A stretch of 64,000 nucleotides of DNA from Streptomyces sp. ALI-76-A (GCF_030287445.1 NZ_JASVWB010000002.1:1178001-1242000); one strand, 5' to 3'; shown: positions 33,020 through 41,604, counted from the stretch's first letter. The notes: generated from the letters alone by a model not told the origin. A program made the numbers and translations.

Positions 33020-34036
33020 GTGCACTCGTTCCGTCTCACCCGCACCCTGCCCAAGAATGCAACGGACGCCGCGCTGCGTGCCGACGTCCGCCATGGCCTC
33101 ACCAGTACTCCCAAGTCGCTGCCGCCGAAGTGGTTCTACGACGCGTACGGCAGCGAACTCTTCGAGAAGATCACCGAGTTGCCCGGGTACCACATCGCAC
33201 GCTCGGAGCGTGAGCTGCTGGCGGCCCACGCCAGCGAGATCGCTGCGGTGTGCGGCGCACGCACCCTGGTGGAACTCGGTAGCGGTTCGTCCGAGAAGAC
33301 GCAACACCTGCTCGATGCACTGCCCAGATTGCACACGTACATACCGGTCGACGTCAGCGAGAGCGCCTTGCGGCAGGCCGGGCAGGCTCTGATCGTCGAA
33401 CGCCCGGACCTCACCGTGCACGCATTGATCGCCGACTTCACCAACGCGCTCATCTTGCCGGATACCCCCGGCCCGCGACTCGTTGCGTTCCTCGGCAGCA
33501 CCATCGGCAATTTCCTGCCCGCCGAACGCGCCGTGTTCCTCGCCGCCATCCGCGCCCTCCTCGCGCCCGGCGACGCCCTGCTGCTCGGTGCCGACCTGGT
33601 GAAGGACCCCTCGCTCCTCATCGCCGCCTACGCCGACTCGACGACCGGCGCTTTCAACAAGAACGTCCTCACGGTCATCAATCGGGAACTCGGCGCCGAC
33701 TTCGGTCTCGACGCCTTCGAGCACGTGGCCCTCTGGGACGCTGCCGTCGAGCACGAGTGGATCGAGATGCGGCTGCGCTCGCGCATCGAGCAGACCGTGA
33801 GGATCCCCGCCCTCCAACTCGCCGTCGACTTCGCGGCGGGTGAGGACCTGCGTACCGAGATCTCGGCGAAGTTCCGGCCCGCCGGCCTGGCTGGCGAACT
33901 CGCGTCCGCCGGGATGGCATTGGGGCGGCTCCTGACCTCCCCGAATCATGCCTACGGCCTGGCGCTCGCCATCCCCAGGGAACACGCAGCAGTCCAGGAC
34001 GCGTCAACGAGCCACAGCACCGCCTGTGTCCGCTGA
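33020..34036 (+). CDS. EgtD-family histidine N-alpha-methyltransferase homologue
   Basis: A 338-residue protein aligned end to end with EgtD, which trimethylates the alpha-amine of histidine using SAM. Visible blocks are WFYDAYGSELFEKITELPGY (38-57), the SAM loop LVELGSGSSEKT (83-94), LGSTIGNFLPAE (158-169) and NRELGADFGLDAFEHVALWD (221-240). From memory of M. smegmatis EgtD, the histidine-contacting residues correspond to Y57, N164, Y204, M250 (WIEMRL) and E280/S282 (TEISAKF). All are present, so histidine or a close analogue is the expected substrate. No egtB, egtC or egtE is nearby; an ATP-grasp ligase follows instead. GTG 33020 has an AAGGGAG ribosome site. Confidence 0.88.
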   Translation: MHSFRLTRTLPKNATDAALRADVRHGLTSTPKSLPPKWFYDAYGSELFEKITELPGYHIARSERELLAAHASEIAAVCGARTLVELGSGSSEKTQHLLDALPRLHTYIPVDVSESALRQAGQALIVERPDLTVHALIADFTNALILPDTPGPRLVAFLGSTIGNFLPAERAVFLAAIRALLAPGDALLLGADLVKDPSLLIAAYADSTTGAFNKNVLTVINRELGADFGLDAFEHVALWDAAVEHEWIEMRLRSRIEQTVRIPALQLAVDFAAGEDLRTEISAKFRPAGLAGELASAGMALGRLLTSPNHAYGLALAIPREHAAVQDASTSHSTACVR

Positions 34037-34091
34037 TCCCGGCAGCCCTCCGCCCCCTGTCCATGCTTCTCGAGCGTTTCGGAGTGGCCCC

Positions 34092-35402
34092 ATGGCCTTG
34101 CCTTTGATCAGTCCTGACCGGACCCCTGCTGGTGGCTCCCTTTCGTCGGTTCTCCAGGGGCCCGCCGCTGTCGTCGCCCCGTACGGCTCGGGCAAGCACT
34201 ACCAGAGCGAGTTCGCCGACCGGGGATGGGACTGCGTCGCGGTCACCCCCGCGGACGACGCGTTGCCTCCCCTGTACCGCGGCAGTCTCGACCCCACCGG
34301 GTACCGGCGCGTCGTCGTGCACGACGGCAACGTCGACGAGACCGCCCGGGCACTGCGCGCACTCCGGGTGAGCGCCGTGGTCGCCGGGACGGAAATCGGC
34401 GTACCCCTCGCCGAGCAACTGGCGTACCGCCTGGGCCTGCCTGGCAACGACCCGCAGACCTCAAACCGCCGCCGCGACAAGGGCGCCATGGCGGCCGCGC
34501 TGACGAGTGCGGGCATCGACGCTCCACGGAGCCTGAGCACTGACCGCCTCCGGGACGCCCTGTCCTGGGCGCACTCGCTGGACACGCCGGACCTCGTACT
34601 CAAGCCGGCCGACTCCGCCGGATCAGACGGCGTGATCTTCTGCTCCAGCCCCGACGAGATCCGATCGGCCTGGATTCAGCTGCACGGGGTCCCCAATGCC
34701 ATGGGCGGAAGCAACGACCACCTCCTCATCCAGGAACGGCTCCAGGGTTCGCAGTACGTCGTCAACAGCGTCTCCGCCCCCGACGCCGACGGCACGGCCC
34801 GGCATACGATCACCGAGTTCTGGGCCGACCACCGTACCGGCACCACGCACGTGTACGACCGCCTCGACCTGCTCAACCGCGCGAAGCTGATCCCGCGTAC
34901 CCTCGCGCACTACACAGTACGAGTCCTCGACGCCCTGGGGATCGCCGCAGGCCCCGCGCACACCGAGCTGATCTACGTGCCCAGGCGAGGGCCCGTTCTG
35001 ATCGAGAGCGGCGCACGACCCGAAGGTTCGTACGACCCGGCGGCCATGCGGGAGGCGGTCGGCAGCGACCATATCCGCGACGCGGTGCACGCGGTGGTCA
35101 CTGGTGCGCCCAAGAGCCTGGCCTCGGATCGTCCACGCTTCAGTGTCTCCAAGGTGTCGCTGATCGCGCCGCACGATGGCGTGCTCGACGAGGACCTCCT
35201 GCGCACCCTGCTGACTCTCCCGACAGTGCAGGGGTACGTCGGCACGCTGGTCCCCGGCATACCAGTGCACCGCACCATCGACCTGTTGACCTCTCCCGGA
35301 CGGCTGACGCTCGCCGCCGAGAACCCCCGCGCGATCGATGAGGACTACAACACCATCCGCGCCGTGGAGGCCGCCGGGCTGTACGACGGGAGGGCGACAT
35401 GA
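34092..35402 (+). CDS. ATP-grasp ligase (amino-acid ligase-like)
   Basis: A 436-residue ATP-grasp enzyme. A preATP-grasp Rossmann part (VVAPYGSGKHYQSEFADRG) is followed by the grasp domain: LGLPGNDPQTSNRRRDKGAM, then LVLKPADSAGSDGVIFCSS (nucleotide-binding Lys), LLIQERLQGSQYVVNSVS and the metal/ADP-binding end RRGPVLIESGARPEG. Proteins of this type join amino acids via acyl phosphates (BacD-like dipeptide ligases). It lies 55 bp behind the EgtD-like gene, suggesting that a methylated histidine-like residue is one of its substrates. The stop overlaps the amidase-like frame by 4 bp. Substrates cannot be read from sequence. Confidence 0.87.
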   Translation: MALPLISPDRTPAGGSLSSVLQGPAAVVAPYGSGKHYQSEFADRGWDCVAVTPADDALPPLYRGSLDPTGYRRVVVHDGNVDETARALRALRVSAVVAGTEIGVPLAEQLAYRLGLPGNDPQTSNRRRDKGAMAAALTSAGIDAPRSLSTDRLRDALSWAHSLDTPDLVLKPADSAGSDGVIFCSSPDEIRSAWIQLHGVPNAMGGSNDHLLIQERLQGSQYVVNSVSAPDADGTARHTITEFWADHRTGTTHVYDRLDLLNRAKLIPRTLAHYTVRVLDALGIAAGPAHTELIYVPRRGPVLIESGARPEGSYDPAAMREAVGSDHIRDAVHAVVTGAPKSLASDRPRFSVSKVSLIAPHDGVLDEDLLRTLLTLPTVQGYVGTLVPGIPVHRTIDLLTSPGRLTLAAENPRAIDEDYNTIRAVEAAGLYDGRAT

Positions 35403-36181
35403 GCACCCGGCCCGCCGCCCGCCTTGACTACGCACTCGCGGCCAGCCGCTCCCAAGACCGGGCGGGCTGGAAGATCGACCTGTCTGCTCCGACCAAGAGC
35501 AAGCTGAGCGAGTTCCGCGTCGGCATCTGGGCCGACCACCTGTACTGCCACGTCGATGCCGACACCCGCGCTCTCCTGCAGCACGTCACCGGACTCCTCC
35601 GCACCGCCGGCGCCGACATCGACGACTCCACCGAGCCCGTCGACTTCGCCGAGAGCGACAAGCTCTTCCAGCGACTCATGTACGCAACGTCGTCCGCTAC
35701 GGCGACGGATGCGGCCTTCGCCGCAGACGTCGAAGCGGCGCAGAAGATCCCGGTCGCCGACCCGAGCGGGCCGTTCCTCCACTCCCGGCCATGCGGCACT
35801 GCGACTGGTGTGTCGCCGACGAGGCCCGCCAGAAGCTCCGAGGCGCGTGGGAGGCGTACTTCTCGGAGCACGACATCATCATCACGCCGGCCACGCCCAC
35901 TGTGGCTGTCCCCGATCAAAACGAGTACGCCGCCCCCGCAGCGGCATATCACCGTCGATGGGCAGAAGCGCTCGTTCTACGACCAGACCGGCTGGCTCAA
36001 TCTCACCAGCCCTGTCGGGCTCCCCTCCCTGGTGCTCCCCGCTGGCAGGACCGATGCGGGGCTGCCGCTCAGTGTCCAGATCATCGGCCCTTACCTCGTT
36101 GACCGCACCGTCCTCGAGGCTGCGAAGCAGCTCGCAAACAGGTTGCCCAGCCCGGTTCGGCCCCCAGCCTTCTCGGTGTAG
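35399..36181 (+). pseudogene. Decayed amidase-signature enzyme, C-terminal half only
   Basis: The frame opens with an ATGA overlap to the ATP-grasp gene and reads WKIDLSAPTKSKLSEFRVGI (about 24-43), which in amidases follows the catalytic Ser-cisSer-Lys region. The whole catalytic N-terminus is therefore missing. Near 35790 the frame shifts to MRHCDWCVADEARQKLRGAW and HDIIITPATPTVAVPDQN. Near 35945 it shifts back to GWLNLTSPVGLPSLVLPAG and the C-terminus. Two compensating shifts plus truncation make an active amidase very unlikely. The overlap suggests the original gene belonged to the operon. Confidence 0.75.
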
Positions 36182-36267
36182 CCCCTCGTGGCAGGTCGCA
36201 CCGTGAGGATCAGTGACGGAGTGCTGTGGGGCAGTTGCTCTTGTCGCTTCATGAGAGGAAAGTAGAA

Positions 36268-36315
36268 AGCCGAAGCGTCCCCCCTCACCAGCTTTGAGGG
36301 GGGGACGCTTCGGCT
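36268..36315. terminator. Strong terminator hairpin
   Basis: AGCCGAAGCGTCCCCCCTCA pairs with TGAGGGGGGGACGCTTCGGC with one bulged G and an 8-base loop. It lies between the plus-strand metabolite block and the convergent minus-strand DUF397 gene and can end both transcripts. Confidence 0.85.
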
Positions 36316-36373
36316 TCGCTGTCAGAACGGGCTGAGTGGCAACTCGCTCCCGATCAACACAGCGAGCAAGCGG

Positions 36374-36580
36374 CTATCCGAACTCTCCGTCTTTCACGCT
36401 CTCGACGAAGGTATGCCATGTTCCGTGCGGGAACGTGAACGCCCCCAGTTCTCGTGCCTTGCTGTGGCCGACGGCCACCAGGCCATCCTCCGTTTCCTGT
36501 ACCTCCAGACAGTCTCCAGACTGCGCTCCACTGTGGGACGCCTTGCGCCACCGGTGTACGGGTAGGTCATGCCGCATCAC
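36374..36580 (-). CDS. DUF397 domain protein
   Basis: A 68-residue protein with the hallmark pattern of DUF397: WRKASHSGAQSGDCLEVQET, then VAVGHSKARELGAFTFPHGT and WHTFVESVKDGEF. These small proteins nearly always accompany an XRE/DUF5753 regulator in Streptomyces, as here, 15 bp upstream. Some pairs behave as regulator/anti-regulator (BldB/WhiJ-like) systems. Genuine gene; biochemical role unknown. Confidence 0.92.
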   Translation of the reverse strand: MMRHDLPVHRWRKASHSGAQSGDCLEVQETEDGLVAVGHSKARELGAFTFPHGTWHTFVESVKDGEFG

Positions 36581-36595
36581 GGCTGCTTTACCTCT

Positions 36596-37468
36596 TCATT
36601 TTCGTTGCGGAACAAGATCCCGAGCGATTTTCGAGATCAGGTCGATCGACTCCGGTGCCGGCAGCGCCGACTCCCGCAGCAGGTCCAGTGAGTGCCGGTA
36701 CTTCTTCACCGACTCGTCCTCCTCCAGGTAGAGAGCCCCGTCCAAGTACTCGACCTGGACCACGTCGAGGTCCAACGGGTCGGGATAGCTGTACAGGACG
36801 AAGGAGCCGCTCGTCCCCGTATAGCCCGGCTGCTCGAATGGGATGACACGAATTGTCACGTTCGGCCGCTGGCTGCTCTTCACCAGATAGCCCAGCTGTT
36901 CGGCCATGACCTCTGGGCCACCGACCTGTTGGCGCAGGACTCCTTCAGTGACGATGCAGAGATAGCTGGGAGGGTTCTCCCTATCGAGGACTGCTTGGCG
37001 CTGCACTCGGAAGTCGGCGAAGAACTCCAGATGGTCGTCGCTCAGCGTGGGGTCACTCGAGCGAATGACGGACGTTGCGTAGTTCTTCGTCTGAACGAGG
37101 CCCGGGAGCACCTGGGTCTGGAAGGCGGAGATGCGCTCTGCGTCCTCTTCTAGGGTCAACAGCTCCTTGAAGTCCGGTTGCAGAACATCGCCATGGCGCC
37201 TCCACCAGCTCCTGCGATGTCCCTCCGTTGAGAGAGCGACCAGCCACTCCCTCTTCTGCGGGTCGTGGATGCGGCACAGGTCCATGAGCGTTTCGAGCTC
37301 GAGGCGGCTGACCCGGTGTCGACCCGTCTCGATCCGGGAGATCTTCGACTTGTCGCCGTGGATGGCTCTGGCCGCCTGCTCCGGGGTGACACCGGCTGCC
37401 ACGCGAGCCTCTTTGATCTCGGCTCCCAACCTGCGCCGGCGAGCGGTACGTCGCGCTGGCTGTCCCAC
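36596..37468 (-). CDS. XRE-family regulator with DUF5753 C-terminal domain
   Basis: A 290-residue WhiJ-type regulator. Residues 12-70 form the HTH (LGAEIKEARVAAGVTPEQAA, then GDKSKISRIETGRHRVS). The rest is the DUF5753 ligand-sensing domain, with FQTQVLPGLVQTKNYATSVI (about 137-156), FRVQRQAVLDRENPPSYLCI and TIRVIPFEQPGYTGTSGSF. It pairs with the DUF397 gene downstream. Such pairs act in development or antibiotic regulation. The start at 37468 is well placed before the HTH. Confidence 0.93.
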   Translation of the reverse strand: MGQPARRTARRRRLGAEIKEARVAAGVTPEQAARAIHGDKSKISRIETGRHRVSRLELETLMDLCRIHDPQKREWLVALSTEGHRRSWWRRHGDVLQPDFKELLTLEEDAERISAFQTQVLPGLVQTKNYATSVIRSSDPTLSDDHLEFFADFRVQRQAVLDRENPPSYLCIVTEGVLRQQVGGPEVMAEQLGYLVKSSQRPNVTIRVIPFEQPGYTGTSGSFVLYSYPDPLDLDVVQVEYLDGALYLEEDESVKKYRHSLDLLRESALPAPESIDLISKIARDLVPQRK

Positions 37469-37686
37469 GTGTCCTCCTATGGCGTGTCCCTCGGGCCCAA
37501 GTGTGGCGGACGGGGAGGCCGCACGGCTACGAGGGGGGCGCCTGTCCTTCGTGCGAGTCTAGTTCCGCAATATGTAGCTCAAGAGGTTGCGGAGAGGCCC
37601 TAGTTAGGTTCATCGTAGTCAGGTCACTGCGAGGAGCTACCGCTCGCGGGTGGCAGATCCCAACTTCCAGCTCTGCATGGCTGTTG

Positions 37687-37704
37687 AGCAGGTACGCACC
37701 TGCT
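37687..37704. promoter_or_regulatory. Palindromic operator candidate in the divergent region
   Basis: AGCAGGT-ACGC-ACCTGCT is a perfect 7-bp inverted repeat. It lies in the 332-bp gap 37469-37800 between the XRE gene and the small plus-strand gene, and nothing else coding is evident there. It may be the target of the XRE/DUF5753 regulator. Confidence 0.45.
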
Positions 37705-37800
37705 TGCTGCCGCGAAAGTGCGACCCCTGCGAACCCAACCGTCGCGTCGGCGAGTCCACAGCTCACCCGCAGCGGCCCCACACGTTCGAGAGGCAAGTCC

Positions 37801-38076
37801 ATGACGACATCTGTCGAGCAGCCTCGGCCGAAGCGACCAGAGGCCAGCGTGACGCCCGAGGAGGCGTTATGTGTCGCGGATAGTCTCCGCGCTGGCTGGC
37901 TCCCCAAAGCCGACGCGATCGCACACGACATCGTGAAGGACTGCGCTGTGCTGGTCGTCGTAGGGCCTGGCGTTTACGACAGGGATGCCGCATGTGTCCG
38001 GCCGTTGGACGGTCGACCGACTGGCTGGCTGGCTCCCTGCGGCAACCTTGAGCCGGTCAGTGGAAGGGCCTCATGA
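37801..38076 (+). CDS. Small conserved-looking protein, function unknown
   Basis: A 91-residue frame starting ATG 37801: SVEQPRPKRPEASVTPEEAL, then VADSLRAGWLPKADAIAHDI and VLVVVGPGVYDRDAACVR. Composition is balanced and protein-like. Streptomyces carry many such small proteins beside DUF397/XRE pairs. No motif is recognised. Start chosen by frame; the ribosome site is weak. Confidence 0.5.
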   Translation: MTTSVEQPRPKRPEASVTPEEALCVADSLRAGWLPKADAIAHDIVKDCAVLVVVGPGVYDRDAACVRPLDGRPTGWLAPCGNLEPVSGRAS

Positions 38077-38210
38077 TGCGCGGGCTCGTTGAGCGGGTGG
38101 GCTCCAACCTCGGACTCCGCTCCAGTCCACGCCTGAATACCGCCGGGGCGCACGAGGTCGCGCGACCCGCGCGGATCCTTTTCACAAAGCCTGGGTTGAG
38201 CAGCTTGCTG

Positions 38211-38699
38211 TTACGGCCGCTCTCCGGCGTCGGTCCAGTAGTCCTTGAGCATCTCGCCGGGCCACGACGGCTGCGTGACCTCGCCGCGAGGCAGGAACTC
38301 CTGGAACACGACCACCAGATCGATGACCGGCGTACCGTCATCGGCATCCAGGTCGGTCACGTGTACGTCGAGACCGTTGACCCGCAGAACCTTCGGGAAG
38401 GACACACCGAGGCCTGCCGGGCGCCTGTGATTGTGGTGGGCGAACGTTCCGGTCGCGGGCCAGGCAGAGTTGTCGCGGGGGCTCCGCGCGTGCAGGGCGA
38501 CATCGTCAGGGGACCGCTCGCTGAATTGCCACACCACTTGGAGGTGGCTGAACTCGGTGATGCCCTGCAGCGTCTCTTCAGGGAAGTCAGGGTTCAGACG
38601 GATGATCGACTCGACGCCCCCCTTGTAGTCGTCGAGGCGCCCGGTGTGGCCTCCTACGACCCTGCCGATGACCGGCACTTCGATGAACTCGTCGGACAC
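38211..38699 (-). CDS. TrmO/TsaA-like SAM-dependent methyltransferase domain protein
   Basis: A 162-residue protein with the barrel fold of the TsaA/TrmO (UPF0066) family, whose E. coli member methylates t6A37 of threonine tRNAs. Blocks are ESIIRLNPDFPEETLQGITE, LQVVWQFSERSPDD, the signature RPAGLGVSFPKVLRVNGLDV (RPNPIGLS...I.G..L.V.GLD) and DDGTPVIDLVVV. A Lys/Arg-rich RPN motif Asn is Ala here (RRPAGLG). It may be a stand-alone small-molecule or RNA methyltransferase. It runs downstream of the HTH-TPR gene in the same direction. Confidence 0.82.
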   Translation of the reverse strand: MSDEFIEVPVIGRVVGGHTGRLDDYKGGVESIIRLNPDFPEETLQGITEFSHLQVVWQFSERSPDDVALHARSPRDNSAWPATGTFAHHNHRRPAGLGVSFPKVLRVNGLDVHVTDLDADDGTPVIDLVVVFQEFLPRGEVTQPSWPGEMLKDYWTDAGERP

Positions 38700-38765
38700 A
38701 AGGGCCTCTTCATTCTGATCTGGGTGGTGGCCTGGCCGGCTACCGCGATTCGTGTAGTGGCCGCG

Positions 38766-40151
38766 TCAGCCTACGCCGAGCACCGACCGCGCCTTGGCAT
38801 CGAGCTCGGCGACCGGGCTGCCTCCTCGTCCGAAGAACGGGCTGAGGGCGCGACGCATCTGGACAACCGTCTCCCGGGCCCGGCCCGACTGCACTCCGGT
38901 CATGGCGTCGAGGGCCTGTCCCCATGTGTCGCAGGCGGCCTCGAGCTGGCCCTGCTGGACCTGAACGGCGCCCAGGTATCCGAGGGTCACCGAGTGGGTC
39001 CGCTGGAACTGGCTGCGTCGGGTGCGCACACTGTGGCGGAACTGCTTCTCAGCGCCCTTCAGGTCGCCGAGGTCGCGCAGGGCGGCGGCGGTTTCGTGGG
39101 CGAGGCTGGCTTGGCCGAAGAACCACACGCGGCTCGGTTCGTCGTCTCCTTCCTCGGCTCTGCTGAGGTCGTTTTCCGCCTGGAGCAGAGTAGCCAGGGC
39201 TTCCTTGCGGCGGTTGTCGGCGGCCAGGCCGCGCGCGTGGACCACCCCGATCAGTGCTTTCTCTCGCCAGCTGGCGTTGGTGTACCGCTTTCCTGCGAGC
39301 GAGTCTGTGGACAGGCGTACGGCTTGCGCGGGCTGCTTGAGGTCGACGGCCTGGTGGGCCATCGCGCGCAGGACGTGGCCGGCCAGAGGGGCGTCCCTGG
39401 CTTCCTCGGCCAGCTGTGTGGCGACGGTGAACCAATGCAGGGCCACTGGATGCTCGCCCGCGTCGAATGCGGTCCACCCTGCGAGGTAGGCCAACTCTCC
39501 CGCAGCCGAGGTCATGGCGCGCCGCACTTCTTCGGAGGGGAAGTGCCCGGCGAGGTATGCGGCGACCTCGGTGCGCAGGTAGGCCACGAGCGCCGTTCGG
39601 CCAACGCCCCGACCGCCGCGCTGCTGGTCGCGGCGCGAGAAGAAGACGGTCATCTCGCGGACGCTGTCCACGTCCTGAGGGGTGACGGTGTGGGTGGACA
39701 ACGCTTCGCGGGCCCGGGCACGTTCGGCGGCCTCTTCCCACCACAAGTCGGTGGGCAGCGCCAGGCCCGCGACGGAGTAGGCGGAGCCGGCCAGTATCCG
39801 GCGGCGGTCCATGTCCATGTCAGTGCCCCCGAGGTTCACGAGCGTCGTCAGCGTGTCGACGCTCCACTCCGGCGACAGCGGAACCGTGCCCCCTTCTGGG
39901 GCGAGCCCGATATCGGCGAGCGTGACGATGCGGCCAAGGCCACGCGAGAGCGTCTCGGCCAAGATAGACGGCGCGCGGCCGCTCGGCCGCGCGCCGGCCA
40001 CCCAGCGGGCGATGCTCGACTGGTTCGTGCTGTCCAGCTCGTGGGCACCGTTCTCGGCGGCAACAGCTCGGAAACGAGCTGTCAAACGGGCCTGAGGCAG
40101 GCCGAGTTCCTGGATCACGGCTTCCAGCTTGGTGTTGCGTGTGCGCCCCAT
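38766..40151 (-). CDS. Streptomyces HTH protein with TPR-like C-terminal region
   Basis: A 461-residue protein. An N-terminal HTH-like segment (LEAVIQELGLPQARLTARFR, then STNQSSIARWVAGARPSGRA) precedes a twin-Arg-like stretch MDRRRILAGSAYSVAGLALP. A long helical region with TPR-type repeats follows (LAYLAGWTAFDAGEHPVALH, VKFRHS-like RTRRSQFQ blocks). Such proteins are frequent next to RiPP and LanB loci in Streptomyces, together with an RsbW-like ATPase, which is divergent here from 40475. Probably a regulator of the downstream block. Start ATG at 40151. Confidence 0.8.
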   Translation of the reverse strand: MGRTRNTKLEAVIQELGLPQARLTARFRAVAAENGAHELDSTNQSSIARWVAGARPSGRAPSILAETLSRGLGRIVTLADIGLAPEGGTVPLSPEWSVDTLTTLVNLGGTDMDMDRRRILAGSAYSVAGLALPTDLWWEEAAERARAREALSTHTVTPQDVDSVREMTVFFSRRDQQRGGRGVGRTALVAYLRTEVAAYLAGHFPSEEVRRAMTSAAGELAYLAGWTAFDAGEHPVALHWFTVATQLAEEARDAPLAGHVLRAMAHQAVDLKQPAQAVRLSTDSLAGKRYTNASWREKALIGVVHARGLAADNRRKEALATLLQAENDLSRAEEGDDEPSRVWFFGQASLAHETAAALRDLGDLKGAEKQFRHSVRTRRSQFQRTHSVTLGYLGAVQVQQGQLEAACDTWGQALDAMTGVQSGRARETVVQMRRALSPFFGRGGSPVAELDAKARSVLGVG

Positions 40152-40474
40152 GGTGCGCCCCTGTCCCCGAAACGATCTTGCATAAGGTGCATTGGATCCG
40201 CGCGCCCCGCGGGATACCGGCCGGGCGCCGAAAGCGGTTGTCTCAGGAAGACGATATTCCTCCAACGCTTCTGGGACGTAGGGGAATCGACGACCTCCTT
40301 CACATGGGCCCGTGCGGAGACCGGCTCGGTCCGATCGATGACAGCAAGGCGGCGCAGCCGATGAACGTGCACTACCTGACGCGAAGCCACACCGAACGAC
40401 CGACGCTTCCGCCTGCCGCCGTACGGCGTGGCACCGCTGGCGATGCTGCGGCGGTACCGGCCCAAGGAGCGTGT
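40152..40474. other. Divergent promoter region
   Basis: This 323-bp interval lies between the HTH-TPR gene and the RsbW-like gene and must contain both promoters. The plus frame is open back to 40139, but its upstream part (including a possible start MNVHYLTRS) is not clearly protein-like. I see no strong palindrome. Confidence 0.4.
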
Positions 40475-40963
40475 ATGAAGGTCTCCAACGATGACGCAGA
40501 CCTCGGAGCAGTGCGCCCGGACAGGCCGGAGGGGTTGCGTCCTCTGGTGCTTCTGGAGGTCTCGTTCGCGGCAGATCCTGCGGCAATCAGGCCCGTTCGA
40601 AGGCAACTGCATGCCGTACTCTCGGAGTTGGGGCTCGAACAGGTTGCCGACGAGGTCGTCCAGGCGGCGCAGGAGCTCATGGCGAACGCGGTCGAGCACG
40701 GATGTCGCTGTCGTCCGCCGAAGACCACAGTCACCGTCAAGGCCGTGTACCGCGACGAGCAGGTGCGTGTGGACGTGCACGACCCGTCCGACGAACGACC
40801 GCAAGAGCGCCCGGAGTCGGGGGAGCGGGAAAGCGGTCGGGGACTGAGCATCGTAGGTGTCCTCGCCGACCGGTGGGGCGTCAAGATGGACCGCGCCGGG
40901 GCCGGGAAGTCCGTCTGGCTTGAGTTCGATGCGCCCTTCGTCCGAGGGGAGCAGGCTTCATGA
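40475..40963 (+). CDS. HATPase-domain anti-sigma/serine kinase-like protein (RsbW family)
   Basis: A 162-residue protein with the GHKL ATPase fold used by SpoIIAB/RsbW anti-sigma kinases. The N-box is VVQAAQELMANAVEHGC (about 63-79), the G1 motif VDVHDPSDERP and the G2 motif ESGRGLSIVGVLADRWG (about 119-135), ending GKSVWLEFD. Streptomyces have dozens of such proteins, often paired with a PP2C phosphatase or located by RiPP loci. ATG 40475 follows CCCAAGGAGCGTGT. It overlaps the next gene by 4 bp. Confidence 0.9.
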   Translation: MKVSNDDADLGAVRPDRPEGLRPLVLLEVSFAADPAAIRPVRRQLHAVLSELGLEQVADEVVQAAQELMANAVEHGCRCRPPKTTVTVKAVYRDEQVRVDVHDPSDERPQERPESGERESGRGLSIVGVLADRWGVKMDRAGAGKSVWLEFDAPFVRGEQAS

Positions 40964-41502
40964 GTGTCCGCGCGCTGACGGGTGTTGATTCCGGTGCCCA
41001 CCGCAAGGACCAGCCCGTTGTTCGGTCGGTGGTCGTCGCCGCCAGGGAGACCATCGCTCCGGTGCTGGATGAGGAATCTCCTGTCCCCGAGGACGACCAG
41101 GACGTGAACTTCCTGGTTCTTCGGCTTCGCGGTCACCTGATGCGGCTCGGTCCTGCGGCTGACACGTCGCTGAGATGTGCCTCTCTGGCCGATGCACTCG
41201 AAACTGCCCCCCTGCTGGCGGCGCAGGATGCACCCCAACAACTTCATGAATCTCGCGTGCATCTGCGGCAGTTGGCGATCGCCGTTCAGTCCGTGCTCAC
41301 CGAGATGAGCAGGGTCGGACTGCCATGTATGCACCAGCCCGAGTGTCCGCCCGCGGATGCAGCGGACTGCCCAGTACTGAGATACAGCCTTCTGTGCAAC
41401 GGGATCCTTACCTTTCGAAGACACAGGATGCGTCATGCCGAACGGCCGCGTCGTTCTCCCCACCTCGGTCCCTTTCCTCTCCCCCGTCAAAGACGGTCAT
41501 GA
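40960..41502 (+). CDS. Hypothetical protein coupled to the RsbW-like gene
   Basis: A 180-residue frame starting with an ATGA overlap. Residues 1-130 are helical and protein-like (RSVVVAARETIAPVLDEESP, then VNFLVLRLRGHLMRLGPAAD and LRQLAIAVQSVLTEM), resembling the DUF6415-type small proteins that follow Streptomyces anti-sigma-like ATPases. The last ~40 residues are Arg/Pro-rich, and another small frame starts inside them at 41435. The true C-terminus may therefore differ by a frameshift. Function unknown. Confidence 0.6.
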   Translation: MSVRALTGVDSGAHRKDQPVVRSVVVAARETIAPVLDEESPVPEDDQDVNFLVLRLRGHLMRLGPAADTSLRCASLADALETAPLLAAQDAPQQLHESRVHLRQLAIAVQSVLTEMSRVGLPCMHQPECPPADAADCPVLRYSLLCNGILTFRRHRMRHAERPRRSPHLGPFPLPRQRRS

Positions 41503-41518
41503 GGAGGTGAATTCGTGA
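41435..41518 (+). CDS. Very short ORF (27 codons)
   Basis: Reads MPNGRVVLPTSVPFLSPVKD then GHEEVNS and ends TGA 41516-41518, overlapping the GTG start of the next short ORF. Its last codons contain a perfect AGGAGGTGA Shine-Dalgarno for that ORF, so the two are translationally linked. It may be a leader peptide or a tiny functional peptide. Size gives little support on its own. Confidence 0.35.
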   Translation: MPNGRVVLPTSVPFLSPVKDGHEEVNS

Positions 41519-41604
41519 TTCCGCCGTCACCGCAGGTGCCGTCGGGCTACCCCGGTGTCCTTCTTTCGCCGGAAGCAGCCCGTCTTGCTCGGTCCGGCAC
41601 CTGA
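41515..41604 (+). CDS. Very short ORF with perfect ribosome-binding site
   Basis: GTG 41515 lies 6 bases after AGGAGGTGA and opens a 29-residue peptide: MIPPSPQVPSGYPGVLLSPE, then AARLARSGT. The ribosome site is among the best in the window, which favours real initiation. No family recognised. Confidence 0.4.
   Translation: MIPPSPQVPSGYPGVLLSPEAARLARSGT

Noticed and set aside
38073..40364. 763-codon plus-strand frame over the TrmO-like and HTH-TPR genes
   Set aside because: Antisense to two genes with recognisable domains; its composition is that of a codon-bias artefact.
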